A model generated the notes under the pieces. The model had not been told where the DNA came from and did no database searches. It saw nothing but the letters and a program-made list of their open reading frames with translations. Made by a program: the position numbers and the translations under genes. From Pseudevernia furfuracea (lineage: Eukaryota; Ascomycota; Lecanoromycetes; Lecanorales; Parmeliaceae), in the NCBI GenBank assembly GCA_022315425.1, contig JAIUPT010000032.1:1104501-1168500 (forward strand): 64,000 nt of DNA, in the 5' to 3' direction. The stretch's first letter is position 1; each line of letters begins with the position of its first letter. Of the stretch, positions 21,557-32,182 are shown piece by piece.

Positions 21557-22870
21557 TCACGACACAACAGAGTCCCCTTTATTGTCGTCGTTGTTATCGT
21601 CATCGTCATCGGAATCGGAATCAGACTCCTCATCATCATCAACTTTGAGTGTGCGTTGAATACATTGATTCGCTACGACAACAGCTGTTGCGTTGACAAC
21701 TGCTTCGTCTTCTTTGATGGCACCATCTAGCAGATGCTTATATTCGTGTCCCATCTCCTCAACAAATCCCAAAAGCATTCCCTCAAGCATGTATTTTCCG
21801 GGAGTACCCCAAAATCTTTTTCTGAGCTCAGCGCGCGAAACTTCGAGATGCTTACCCCCAAACGAGCGACGGAGCATCGCTACGCAATAGGCAAAATATA
21901 AATACCTTGCGCGTGGGCGGAAACTTGTCTGGAACTGCAAGCGCTCATTATCGAGAGCGGCCCAAGTCATACCTCTACGATAGACTTTTCTTTCCATGGA
22001 AGGATGCGAAGGATTCAGCACCCTGATCTTATACTCTTTTGGGTCGGAGGCTTCCCAAGTATCAAGTTGCTGTTCTGTGGGCAGATCCGGAACATCAGGC
22101 ACAACCACGAAATGGCCTGCTTCAAATCGCTCTTCGGCTTCGGACGACCATAAGATGCCGTTCTCTGCTTTGAAGAGTTCTGAATGTCCACCATCTGAGC
22201 GTCCGAAAATTGATTGCATAGTATCTTCACCACATTTCCATGGGAACAGATGGCCAGCTACCACACTAGATTTTGGCACAAGGTCGCGGAGGATTGGGCA
22301 CCAGAGCTCATCACGGTCGCTTATTGGGCGCTCGATACCCATTTTGAGTATTAGTTCCGATCTGAAAGCCGACTGCAGTGAGTTGTTTCGCTGTCCCCTA
22401 CTGTTCTTGATGCCCAAGCCAGTCTCTGCCCCAATGAACAGCTGAATGAAAGATCTGCGGAGACTAAACTTTTCGTCTTTGGATCCCATCTTCTCTGCTT
22501 GAGCATGAAAGAGTTTTCTATCAAGTTTGAAAGATGCTTCTTGTTCCACTAGTCTTTTCCCAGCTTCGCTTTCCACGAAGTCCTTCGTATTGTCGTTCAT
22601 GCTCGCAAGTGATATCTGTTTGCTGAGAAGCGTGGCTTGTATCTCCTTCTCAGCGATATCTCGACGAGTTGTCCAGTAGGCAGCATCGAAGCTCGACGTA
22701 AGCTTCAATCTCTTTCTTTGCTCTTTTAACTTTCCGTTCCAGCCTTCTCTCTCATGCTCCCAGTCCCGAATCCGCTTCAAGCCAGAGGCGTCGCTTTTTT
22801 CCGGGGATTGACTTGAAGACCGTGCTGGGATTTTCTCCGCTGATAAGTGGAACGTGTTCTTGCGATCCAT
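21557..22870 (-). CDS. HNH_2-type endonuclease domain protein
   Basis: One exon encodes 437 aa from the ATG at 22870. The open frame continues upstream to 22957, but that extension (HTHAHPPTHTHTH) is translated from a GT microsatellite, so I start at MDRKNTFHL. The N-terminal half is a charged coiled coil. The centre has the fungal HNH_2 pattern: WCPILRDLVPKSSVVAGHLFP, FKAENGILWSS and ERFEAGHFVVVPD. The first His (GHLFP) and the Asn (AENG) are present. At the usual third position (LHxxFD in relatives) the sequence has EERF, so cleavage activity is uncertain. The C-terminus is a run of Asp/Ser encoded by GAT/GAC repeats. Proteins of this group are common in fungi, often in variable numbers, and their biology is largely unknown. 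Confidence 0.75.
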   Translation of the reverse strand: MDRKNTFHLSAEKIPARSSSQSPEKSDASGLKRIRDWEHEREGWNGKLKEQRKRLKLTSSFDAAYWTTRRDIAEKEIQATLLSKQISLASMNDNTKDFVESEAGKRLVEQEASFKLDRKLFHAQAEKMGSKDEKFSLRRSFIQLFIGAETGLGIKNSRGQRNNSLQSAFRSELILKMGIERPISDRDELWCPILRDLVPKSSVVAGHLFPWKCGEDTMQSIFGRSDGGHSELFKAENGILWSSEAEERFEAGHFVVVPDVPDLPTEQQLDTWEASDPKEYKIRVLNPSHPSMERKVYRRGMTWAALDNERLQFQTSFRPRARYLYFAYCVAMLRRSFGGKHLEVSRAELRKRFWGTPGKYMLEGMLLGFVEEMGHEYKHLLDGAIKEDEAVVNATAVVVANQCIQRTLKVDDDEESDSDSDDDDDNNDDNKGDSVVS

Positions 22871-23581
22871 GGCGAAGCCGTGGATGAGTTGGAGGTGAGT
22901 ATGTGTGTGTGTGGGTGGGTGTGCGTGTGTGTGTATGTGTTGGTGTGGGGGAGTCAAGTTGGCATTATCGTTGGAGTTGGTTTAGTAGTTGTAAGAGGTT
23001 CGATTCCTATTGGCGCTGGTACAATGTTGTTGCGGTGCTTTCCTTTTTCTATTATTGAAAACGACGCCTTTTGTGGTTGCCAATGGAATTTAGTGTGCTG
23101 CGATAAGAAGTAAAATTTGGATGGCTATTGCCCTCCATTATATACACAAAATTGCTCGAAAACTCCCTCAAATCTAGCGAACCATTGGTGCGTACTCCAT
23201 AGTAATTTGCCATGGCTTGGAGTGGGTTTGCTGAGTGGATGCGGCCTCGGCGGGTCATCACCCAGCAGTGGATTTCCAAATTCCAACAGATAGAACATAT
23301 AGTGAACATATCCAGATATTTTCGCTCTAGGAGCAGAAAATCCTCCTATCAGGCCACCTATTCTAGGCCTGTAATACCTTACCACCTTACCTACACTTCA
23401 AATTCGGTCAGCCCTGCGACGCTATCTTGCTCATATCAGCGCCGTATACTCGTAGCTACTAGCTTAAAATAAGCCATCACCCCTGTCACCCAAGCCGCAC
23501 CCTAAAAGCGGCATCCTCACAGAGACCACGCACATTTCAATTCTCAAATTTACTGTGTGAGCAGAGACGACAGTCTCCAAC
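22871..23581. other. Divergent promoter region of HNH and LTV1 genes
   Basis: This is 711 bp between the divergent starts of the HNH protein (-) and Ltv1 (+). It holds a GT-rich microsatellite at about 22895-22945. A tRNA-like B-box (GGTTCGATTCC) at about 22997 has no tRNA around it. No coding exon is supported. Confidence 0.55.
22895..22945. repeat. GT/GGGT microsatellite
   Basis: The plus strand is an imperfect run of TG, GGGT and GTGTGTATG units just upstream of the HNH gene start. Length variation here would not change the proposed protein. Confidence 0.85.
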
Positions 23582-24967
23582 ATGCCGCGAAAAAGGTGGA
23601 TGTAGGTCCGGTATTGCTTTGATTACTTCATACGACAATGCTGACACCAGCACAGTGACAAAAATACCTCTACAACATTTCAACTCGTGAACCGGCCCCA
23701 GAATGACCCGAGAATCCACGATGCTTCTTCCAGCTCCATGGTCTTCCAGGAGCTTGCTCCTTCACAGTACCATAAGATCAAAAATCGCAACGACCTAGAA
23801 GCAGAGCTATTCGGCCTTACCGAGAATAGTGTCCTTTCAGGCGTTAGAGACAATGAAGGAGAGGCCGCAGAGCATGGGATTTACTTCGACGATACCGAAT
23901 ATGATTATATGCAACATATACGAGATCTCAATACTGGAAATGGTAATGGAGAAAGCTACTTTGTCGAGGCTGCATCGAAGAAGAAGGACGAGAAAGGCAA
24001 GGGGAAAATGAGTTTGGAGGAAGCACTGAGGGAGGCATCTTTGCACGAAGAACGGAGCGAAAGCGGAGCGAGCCAGAGTGGAGGGTCGCAACTTTTGGAC
24101 GACGAGTTGCTGCCGTCGACAAACTTGAGGAAGAGCACATACCAGGATCAGCAAGACGTGCCAGATGCGTTGGCCGGCTTCCAGCCAGACATGGATCCCC
24201 GATTACGGGAAGTACTGGAAGCTTTGGAAGACGAGGCGTACGTTGATGACGAGGAAGATTTCTTCGGAGAGATCGCGAAAGACAGGAGAGAAGTCAGCCT
24301 GAAAGAATTTGAGGAGGCCGGCTTTGAGGACGCAGGCGATGAAGCTGGATGGGAGACGGATGAAACAGAGAAGCCAAGTAAAGAGTATAGGATTGAAAAT
24401 ACGCTTCCACTACCCATCCCGCAAAGTGCGGACACGGTGATGGAGGATGGACCTGACCACGGTGATGGCGACTGGATGAAGGAATTCAGTAAATTTAAGC
24501 AAGCCGACAAAGCTGCCAAAAAGGCGCAGCCTCAAGCCTCCAATGCTGAAATGCAGTCATCGATCATGACGGGAACCTCAACGACTGGCGGTCGACGAAA
24601 GAAGAGGAAAGGGGCAATGACTTCTAGCACTGGCTATTCAATGACAAGCTCCTCCATTTTCCGAACAGAAGGCCAGACTTTGCTCGACGCACGTTTCGAC
24701 AAGATCGAAGAAGACTACGCCGAGGACGAAATGGACTTGGACGATGGTGGAGCATCTGTCGTGACGGGGAGCTCAATAGCTTCTAGTCAGGCACCATCTC
24801 TGGTCCAGAGGTCAGATTTCGACAGTATCATGGATGACTTCCTGGGGGGGTATTCCATGAGCGGGAAGAAGAGGGTCAAGAAGGGTGGGTATCAGAGCGG
24901 CATGGAACAGCTTGATGAAGTACGCAAGGGACTGGGCCCGGCAAGAATCAAGTCGCAGAAGGCTTAA
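23582..24967 (+). CDS. LTV1: Ribosome biogenesis protein Ltv1
   Basis: Two exons (23582-23601, 23656-24967) encode 443 aa. The tiny first exon supplies MPRKRWI, and splicing continues into DKNTSTTFQLVNRPQNDPR, the conserved Ltv1 N-terminus. A start at 23687 in the second exon would lose this. The body has many acidic stretches and ends in basic segments (GKKRVKKGGYQSG), with LDEVRKGLGPARI close to the C-terminus. In yeast, Ltv1 is an assembly factor of the small ribosomal subunit that helps place uS3 and is released after phosphorylation by casein kinase 1. The gene is divergent from the HNH gene. Confidence 0.92.
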
Positions 24968-25314
24968 AGACGGACTACATGAGCTGTGTCAGATTGCATT
25001 TACAGGCGTCAATCTTTCCTCGATAGAATTATACCCCCAGCTGCGAAAGAAACGATTAGAGAATTTATGCCATGCTCCATTTCAGGGACCCAGCTCCGGA
25101 TGAGTTCATTCTGCCTGATTATCATAAGCAGTCAAGCACATCCCGGAAGCTGAAATTCATTGTTGACATTAAGGAGTTGCCCTAATGCTAGTCCCGAATA
25201 GTTCATCCCCACGAGTATCTCCGAGCGTTCACATCTTTCGAGCTTTCTCAGCTGGTCGCCGACAACTCTACAACTCTCAGACATTCACTCATCCTCATCC
25301 ATCATATCGACATC
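24968..25314. other. Spacer and adenosine-kinase leader
   Basis: This is 347 bp between two plus-strand genes. The last 100 bases are pyrimidine-rich (CTACAACTCTCAGACATTC) and probably are the leader of the adenosine kinase. I see no gene. Confidence 0.55.
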
Positions 25315-26819
25315 ATGGCATCTACCCAAGGATACGCTCTGCTCTGCCTAGAGAATCCATTGCTCGGTAAGTGCCCCCAACCCTATCAACCAAGTCAAAG
25401 GCTGAAAGAGCTGCCTTTCAGATATCCAAGGCCAGGGGTAAGCTCCAACATGCTGTCCTATCGCTCGCAAAACGCTGACCATATCTCCCTAGCGATGAAG
25501 CAATGCTCTCCAAATACGGTCTCAAGCCCAACGACGCCATACTCGCTGAAGACAAGCATATGGGCCTCTATGAAGACCTGCTCATGAACCGTAGCGCAAA
25601 GCTCATAGCCGGTGGTGCTGCGCAGAACACTACCCGTGGTGCACAAGTACTTCCCCTCCCTTCCCCCCCCCCCCCCCTCCTTTTCTCCCGACGCACACCG
25701 CACAGCGACATTGACCCACTCCGTACCCGCAGTACATCCTCCCCCCCAACTCCACCCTCTACATCGGCTGCGTCGGCTCCGACAAATACGCCACGACCCT
25801 GCGCGCCAAGAACGAAGAAGCCGGCGTCCGCTCCGAATACCTCGTCTCGCCCGACCAACCCACCGGCCGCTGCGGCGTCATCATCACCGGCCACGACCGC
25901 TCCATGTGCACGCACCTGGCCGCCGCCAACGAGTACAAAATCTCCCACCTCCAGTCGCCCGAGGTCTGGGAGCTCGTGCGGCAGGCCCGGGTCTACTTCG
26001 TGGGCGGATACCACCTGACGGTCTGCGTGCCCGCGATCATGGCGCTGGCGGAGGAGGCGGCCAAGGAGGACAAGGTGTTCGTCATGAGCCTGTCGGCGCC
26101 TTTCATCCCGCTCTTCTTCAAGGATCAACTGGCGCAGACGAGTAGGTTTTGGGATTACCTTATTGGGAACGAGACGGAGGCGAGGAGCTGGGCGGAGTCG
26201 CAGGGGCATGAGACGAAGGATGTGAAGGAGATTGCGCAGTTGATGGCGGATTTGCCGAAGGAGAATACGGGGCGGAAGAGGACGGTGGTGTTTACGCAGG
26301 GGACGGAGAGCACGGTTGTCGCGGTGCAGGGGGAGAAGGGGGTCAAGGAGTTTGGGATCAAGGAGGTCAAGAAGGAGGATATCTGCGATACGAATGGTGC
26401 AGGGTGAGTGCTGCCTTGAGCTTGACTACGTGCCTTTGGGGAGTATCTTGCTAATCATGAGAATCAGTGATGCCTTTGCTGGCGGATTTGTCGCAGGTGT
26501 TGTCGAGGGGAAGTCACTCGATGAATCGATTGATATGGGGCATTGGCTCGCGAGTCTGAGCATTAAGGAGTTGGGACCACAGTACGTTCATTTTTTAAAC
26601 CAATCACATTCCACCATCCTGTCAATCATCACAAAGACATCAAGCGACAGCAAGCGACATCAACGCAAACCCAACATTCGTCCCCTTGTTTCCTTTAATG
26701 GCAATTTAGAAGGCATTGGGCTCCCGAGCTGACACGGTTCCCTCCTCCACAGATTCCCCTTCCCAAAGCAAAGCTATCAGCCGACGTCGAAAAACGAGTT
26801 TCTCACCTTATCTCCTTAA
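25315..26819 (+). CDS. ADO1: Adenosine kinase (PfkB family)
   Basis: Six exons (25315-25366, 25422-25437, 25493-25646, 25733-26403, 26468-26581, 26753-26819) encode 357 aa. The second exon is only 16 bases. The protein has AGGAAQNTTRGAQYILPP, GCVGSDKYATTLRAKNEEAG, the NETEA motif that helps bind metal and phosphate, and the PfkB signature DTNGAGDAFAGGFVAGVVEG with its catalytic Asp; the last splice junction of this motif lies inside GAG/D. It phosphorylates adenosine to AMP with ATP, which also keeps the methylation cycle running by removing the product of S-adenosylhomocysteine hydrolysis. The intron 25647-25732 contains a run of 14 or so Cs. Exons 4 and 5 are GC-rich compared with exon 1. 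Confidence 0.95.
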
Positions 26820-27146
26820 GTTAAGCCGGGCATAGCAGAGGCGTTCGGGTTTCAACAACTAAAAGCGCTTGAATCTTCATGGCCAACGACGGAATGACGA
26901 CCACGAGGCATGACCGAAATGGACTTCATCCTCCATATTTCAACCACGAGATATGACTGAAATGGACATTCATCCTCCATATTTCAGGGTACGGCACGCA
27001 ACGCCGTGGCACATAGCATAGAACGTAGATAGACGAGAACAGATCTTCTTGCACTATCGGTTCAGAACGCATCCCTTTGATGATTCGAGACTTCACAGTC
27101 GAGGCTGACATATCCTAGTCCATCTGAGCGCATCGATGTTAATTCT
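26820..27146. other. Spacer between convergent gene ends
   Basis: This is 327 bp between the stops of adenosine kinase (+) and the Est1-like gene (-). Its only notable content is the tandem duplication at 26901-26987. Confidence 0.6.
26901..26987. repeat. Two-copy tandem repeat, unit about 43 bp
   Basis: Copies at 26901-26943 and 26944-26987 both start CCACGAG and end CATCCTCCATATTTCA, with three or four differences including one inserted base. It lies in the 3' untranslated space of two convergent genes. Confidence 0.85.
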
Positions 27147-29964
27147 TCAACCGGCATCTTGTCCATTTGGAGGGGTCATAATGTTGGCGGCCATTCTACC
27201 GCTCTGACTGCTACCTCCTCCCCAAGTGCTTCCTTCAAAGACTTCTAGACTCAGGAAATTGGGCTCATCCGCATGGAAAGCTTTATCTCCAAAAGAGGTG
27301 AAAGTCCTTGGTCCCCTTGTGTAGTTCTGAGTCGGAGGGAAAGTGGTGTTCAGAGGAGGCTGGTTGCGGTAGAACCCGTTCCCGTGTGCAGCAGCGGCTG
27401 GGGCTGTGGGATCTGGCATAGTACTAGGATTGCTAGGACGCGAGTCCACAGAGAATCGGATTGGCTGCCGTTGAAGAGGAAACCTAGTCTGCGAATTTTG
27501 TTGAGAGTGACTTGGTGTCTTGCGCTTCGCGGTCGATAATCGAGACCCTGGCGTTTCTTCATCGGGCTGAAGCGCAAAGGGAGAATTGGTAATGCTTGGG
27601 AGTCGGGGCTTAGGGGGGGTAGAAACCGGGCCTTGAAGGTCGCCGAAATGCTCTCGTGCCGTGGATGACCCAATGAGGCCATAGCTAGTCTCATCACCAA
27701 CATCTTTAGCTGGTGAAACGCCGTGTCCTGGATCCGCACAGCTATGTGGAATGCCATCCGTAGATTGGTCGATGAGTTCAGCATCTTCGCCATCATCGGT
27801 CGTTTCAGAGTCAACAAGATCATCAACCATGCGCTTCGAGGCCGGGTCCATATTCACAGAAATGGAGGCTGCCTGAGAGGCTCCACCTTTCGAAGCTGAT
27901 GCATCAAGTAGTATCGTCTCATCAACATGAGTGACTCCCTCGAGGTCGATACCCGTCGATGACAAAGGTGCTTGGTAGCTTTCCTCTTCCTGCATGCCGT
28001 CTTCGACGTATGTGAATGTCGTGCTACCCTCCACATCCAAAAGCTTGACTGGTACTCTCTTTTTTCTGATAAGCCTCTTCACCAGATATAGGACAGGAAA
28101 AAACCTACTTCATCTGAGTGCTGAATCATGCCATCGGTCAACAGGTCTCGAATTCTCCCAAGCATCTCCACATTGGGATGATGGCGCTGAATGCCTCGAT
28201 CATGATACTTGGGTTTTTGAACGACCAGGTTAAGTCCATCATAGTATCTTCGCTTTGTGATATCATTGTCCAACGGCTTAAAACCGATGGTATCTTCGTC
28301 TTCTTCGAGGAGGTATTCAACTTGAGGCAGTTCGGAAACAAAGAACGTTGACGTTAAGAGGGTCAAAGTGGTTGCGTAGATCTTCCATAACTCTCTAATC
28401 TGAACGTTCAATACGTTGTCGCCCACCTGAGCTATCAGGATTTCGGCATTGGAAAGAAGCCAGGAACTGTACTGTCTCAGAGCTGGTAACACACGGCGCG
28501 TAACAGCGGTAATTTTGGCGGACCCGGAACCGGATGCAGTGCCGTTGCTTTCGATATCCTCGCTGACGGAGCGTTCCAATTCTGGTAAGAGTACCTGTAG
28601 TAGGGCGAAAAAGGTTCTTACATTCAGACGTTGAAGGAAGAAGAATGACCGTAAAGTCTCCGCAGAACCACCACCTTCTTTGGAATGGCTCAGCATGCCT
28701 GATCATAATACGAACAAGATTTGATAACATACCTTGTAGTCGTACTCCTGCAAAGAATTCGGCGGCTATGTTGATCATAACAAGTTTGCTCAGGGTATCT
28801 TCGAACGACCGTTCTTTCAAATCGACCGCGAGCTGGCTCAGCACCTCACTCTCAAGCTCTTCATGCTCCGGGAAGTCGAGACCCTTATAGCATCGAGCGT
28901 GTAGGCGCATGAACCATCCTACCAGCGCTTTTCCTGGTTCTTGGCTGTTCCTCACCGGGTCAGTCTTGATCAACTCCCCCTTGCCCCAAGCTTCTTCGAT
29001 CTTCCTGAATTCTATTTCGAGGTTGCCTTTTGCGCTAGGATGGGGCTCCTCGACAGCTAACGCACGATAGAGATGATAAGTTGCGGACAAGTGGTTGTTG
29101 TCAACCAGTGCAATGACAGCCATTTGATTGTGGGAGGCTCCTGAGGTAGAGTGTATCAGACCAGCGAGAGCATAGTATCCTTTAGCTGGACCCCAATTGC
29201 GATCCTTTGTTACAGACTGTGTCTCCCGCCATCTTGAAAGGTCACCCAGACGAACGAGCGTCTGATGGCAGGATACGAGGATGGAATGAGCCAAGGAGCC
29301 GGAGACCTGAGTTGGCTCATCAGCTGACAGAGCTATAAAGACACAGTCAACATGTGGGTTGCCATTCAGCTTTCACCTGAAGGTCTTACTGCTTAGGGTC
29401 AATCGGTTAGCAACAGTTTCCAGCTCTCGGACACCACCGAACCGCGATGCTAATCTCTGGATATATCCACGATAGAAACGCTGACCGGATTTGATGAAGT
29501 CGAGAAAGTGTTTGATAAGCTTGCGTTCTTCGACCGGCTTTCTCATTCCCTCAGTCTCTCGGAACTACCAACGGTATAAGTTTCAAGAGCGATTGGTAAC
29601 TCGCTGACCATGAGAGACAAACATGCTTCAATTCCTTGCGAAATCGATTATTGACCTTGCCATGAGCATCCCATAGTCTATTCTCAGCATCCTTGCCGGA
29701 GGCAAATTCAACATCTTGCAATATGACGTTTTCGCAAGCCGTGCGGTATCTTCAGGAGTCAGATGTGCCTTTCTTGAGGTGTATGAAAGATGTACTGAGC
29801 CAGGAAATGGGCAATGTCCGGAAATGTGGAGTCTTTTCCAGTCAGGTGGGTCTGCAGATCCTTTTCTGCTCTCTGAGCCAGCCTGCGCATAGTGAGCATC
29901 TGTCTTAAAAACACAAGGTAGGAGATCCGATGTACCTCCATCTTTCCTCATTCGTCTTTGCCAT
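27147..29964 (-). CDS. Est1/Ebs1/SMG7-like protein
   Basis: Seven exons encode 832 aa: 29936-29964, 29796-29882, 29623-29749, 29390-29564, 28733-29332, 28109-28677 and 27147-28058. The N-terminal half carries the 14-3-3-like TPR fold of Est1 proteins: ENRLWDAHGKVNNRFRKELK, FIKSGQRFYRGYIQRLASRF, and then the signature LVSCHQTLVRLGDLSRWRE and GYYALAGLIHSTSGASHNQM. Next come ATYHLYRALAVEEPHPSAK and a helical domain, then a long Ser/Pro-rich tail. Relatives act in nonsense-mediated mRNA decay (SMG7, Ebs1) or telomerase recruitment (Est1); which applies here is not decidable. The last acceptor is uncertain: a CAG seven bases upstream (28066-28068) would break the frame, so I used the AAG at 28059. 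It starts 500 bp from a divergent zinc-finger gene. Confidence 0.85.
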
Positions 29965-30466
29965 GGTGAACGGAGCAGACGACTCTTCATTAAGACCCCA
30001 GTCAGCCGTGCCCTTAAAGATATGGACGCAACTCCAATAGCTGGGCTGCGCTCAAACAGTCCATTGAAGAGGTCTGGAAGGCTCGATTGCAAAAGATCTG
30101 AATCATCCTGCTTGTTAAGGGAAACGTGCGCGGGATTCAGCTTGTGCGATCGGAATCTTAGAGTAGCTTACTCGTACGATCCAGATGTGAGCTACTTGAT
30201 ACAGCGAGGACACCAAGTGATACCTAGCGGGATGTCGCCGATTTTATTGGTGTCCTCGCTGTATCAAGTAGCTCACATCTGGATCGTACGGAGTGTGTCC
30301 GAGTGTTGAGCTCGAAAGCACAACCGAACTATTGCTCTCGAACACACTGTACTTCTTCAAGAATTATCAAAGCCTCTTTGAGAAAATGATGTTGCATCAT
30401 GAAGGATAGTATGTTGGGCAAAATATAACCAGAGTAACCTCCTCACCGCTACAATTCGCACAAGCT
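29965..30466. promoter_or_regulatory. Bidirectional promoter region
   Basis: This is 502 bp between the divergent starts of the Est1-like gene (ATG at 29964, minus) and the ZNF511-like gene (ATG at 30467, plus). It must contain both promoters. A long perfect inverted repeat lies in the middle (separate entry). No coding exon is supported. Confidence 0.6.
30173..30290. repeat. Perfect 44-bp inverted repeat with 30-bp loop
   Basis: The left arm 30173-30216 starts CGTACGATCCAGATGTGAGC. The right arm 30247-30290 is its exact reverse complement and ends GCTCACATCTGGATCGTACG. The spacer is 30217-30246. Arms without a single mismatch imply a recent origin or selection for the fold. It could be a foldback element, a structured transcript or an assembly artefact; no target-site duplication is visible at the ends. 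Confidence 0.95.
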
Positions 30467-31368
30467 ATGCCTAAACGCTCACGAGAAGATTCCCCCTCAA
30501 CGTCGACGACCTCTTCGCATTCTACAACACCAGATCCTCCATCTCCAGCGTCCACAGATGTACCGGTGCACCCTTCAAAGTACATACAGACATCGAACGA
30601 GCGTTCTAAACGAGCAGTAATGAAATGCTCCCTCCCACCCCACCATGATACCATATCGTTCTCTACTTTCGAGGAGTTCGAGGCCCATTACGCTAAGGAG
30701 CACGCACATCGATGTTCAGAGTGCCGGAAGAACTTCCCTACAGAGCATTTCCTAGGACTACACATCAGCGAGAATCATGATCCTTTGACCGAAGCAAGGA
30801 GAGCAAAAGAAGAGAAGACAGTACGTCTGGGCAAATCCATGCTTCGGGAAAGATGAAGCGTGGTGCTGACAGTGAGCAACAGTATCAATGTTTTGTTGAA
30901 GACTGTGATAAAGTTTGCTCGACTCCGCAGAAACGACGACTGCATCTCACCGATAAACACAATTTTCCAAAGGTAAGCACGGACGCCGGAGTGGCCTTTA
31001 TTTGATCATTCAGTCTAACGATCACTCAGAATTATGACTTCCACATCGTTAATACAGGCATTGACAAGCGTAGCTCCATGCTGCGTTCCCGGCCAAGAAA
31101 GCATAGCTCTGCTGCGTCCAGAGCTTTCCATCGCGAGCAACATAACAACAGCACTGAGGCCTCTCAAGATCATCATTCCGAATCTGCAGATACCATCGAA
31201 TCACCGACGGCAGAGAACAGCAAAGAAAGCAACGGAAGACCAGGCCACTCACCTTCTCTTCATGCGGACGTCGATGAACTTGTGTCGACGATGTCCGCCC
31301 TTAGATTTGTCCCTCCCAGCGTCCATTTTGGACGACGAGGGCGGAGAGGCGGGCTAAGTAGGTCATGA
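30467..31368 (+). CDS. C2H2 zinc-finger protein, ZNF511-like
   Basis: Three exons (30467-30820, 30883-30972, 31030-31368) encode 260 aa. After a Ser/Pro-rich start come MKCSLPPHHDTISFSTFEEF and EAHYAKEHAHRCSECRKNFP, then a finger ending HISENHD. A second finger, CFVEDCDKVCSTPQKRRLHL with TDKH, spans the first splice site. FPKNYDFHIVNTGIDKRSSM follows. This arrangement matches the conserved eukaryotic ZNF511 family, whose function is poorly known. The tail is Ser/Arg-rich and ends with GRRGRRGG, an RGG-like patch. It shares its promoter region with the Est1-like gene. Confidence 0.85.
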
Positions 31369-32154
31369 TAAAAGTGTGTGCTGTTGACCGCACAAAGGTT
31401 GTGCGATTTCGGACCAAGCCAAGCTAGACCAACACCCTCGCCGAGTCGCCAGATACCTACATGTCAATTTGAAATTCCCCCTCGGTCTTCGTTGCATTTT
31501 TTGATCGACGGTCGTGTTGTCATGCATATGCATATGCAGGGGAACCGTAGTGCGCCGTTGCTCCAACAATAATAACGCCCCAGGCGGTAGATCAAGGCCG
31601 CGCTACTGCACCTAAGACTTGGTGCGCGTTGGGGGTTCTGGGCCTCGAAAGATTCGATCGAATACCTAAAGCGAAGAGTTATTTCTTTGACCGCTGGTCT
31701 GCAGCTGTCATGCCTTTGATTTGCCCAACCTTCGCGCCGCCACCGAGGGTAAAGGCTCGCGTAGTGTGCCCAATTGTAGTCTACCTACGGTAGGAGAAAG
31801 AAAGAAAATTTAATAAATGAGCACTAGAAAGCAGAACAAAGAATAAGTCTTGAGAAGATACCACTCAACGTGGTATCAATCCAACCCAATGCCAGCAGCG
31901 GTCTTCCCATGCTCTTTCGAGACAGTGGAGAAGTATGCACACGCAGATAGCTTTGGAGAACCCACTTTTCTTTCAGCATGTGTGCTCTCTGTGGCTAGGG
32001 CTGCGACACCTGGGTAGAGATAGGAAGGCAATGTTTGTTTTCGGAGCTTTTGGCGCAGCGCAACAGGAAGGTGCTGGAGACACGGCAGCGGCCCTCACCG
32101 TTGACAATAATGCCTATGGGCTTTTCCCAAGCTCCACCTGATTCGAGGTTCCAT

Positions 32155-32182
32155 CCGATCTGGCTGCACGCAGCCAGATCGG
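32155..32182. repeat. Perfect 13-bp hairpin with 2-bp loop
   Basis: CCGATCTGGCTGC, then AC, then GCAGCCAGATCGG. It could be a factor-binding site or the stem of a transcript terminator; its context gives no further hint. Confidence 0.85.

Noticed and set aside
21557..22957. Longer start for the HNH protein at 22957
   Set aside because: The extra 29 residues are a His/Thr/Pro repeat translated from a GT microsatellite; the conserved protein starts at 22870.
22995..23012. Perfect tRNA B-box GGTTCGATTCC
   Set aside because: No A-box at the right distance and no cloverleaf can be drawn; chance match.
23687..24967. Ltv1 starting at the ATG in the second exon (23687)
   Set aside because: It would miss the conserved MPRKRWIDK N-terminus, which a 20-base first exon supplies after splicing.
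25568..26209. 213-aa minus-strand frame opposite adenosine kinase
   Set aside because: It is the GC-rich shadow of the kinase exon and lacks any family motif.
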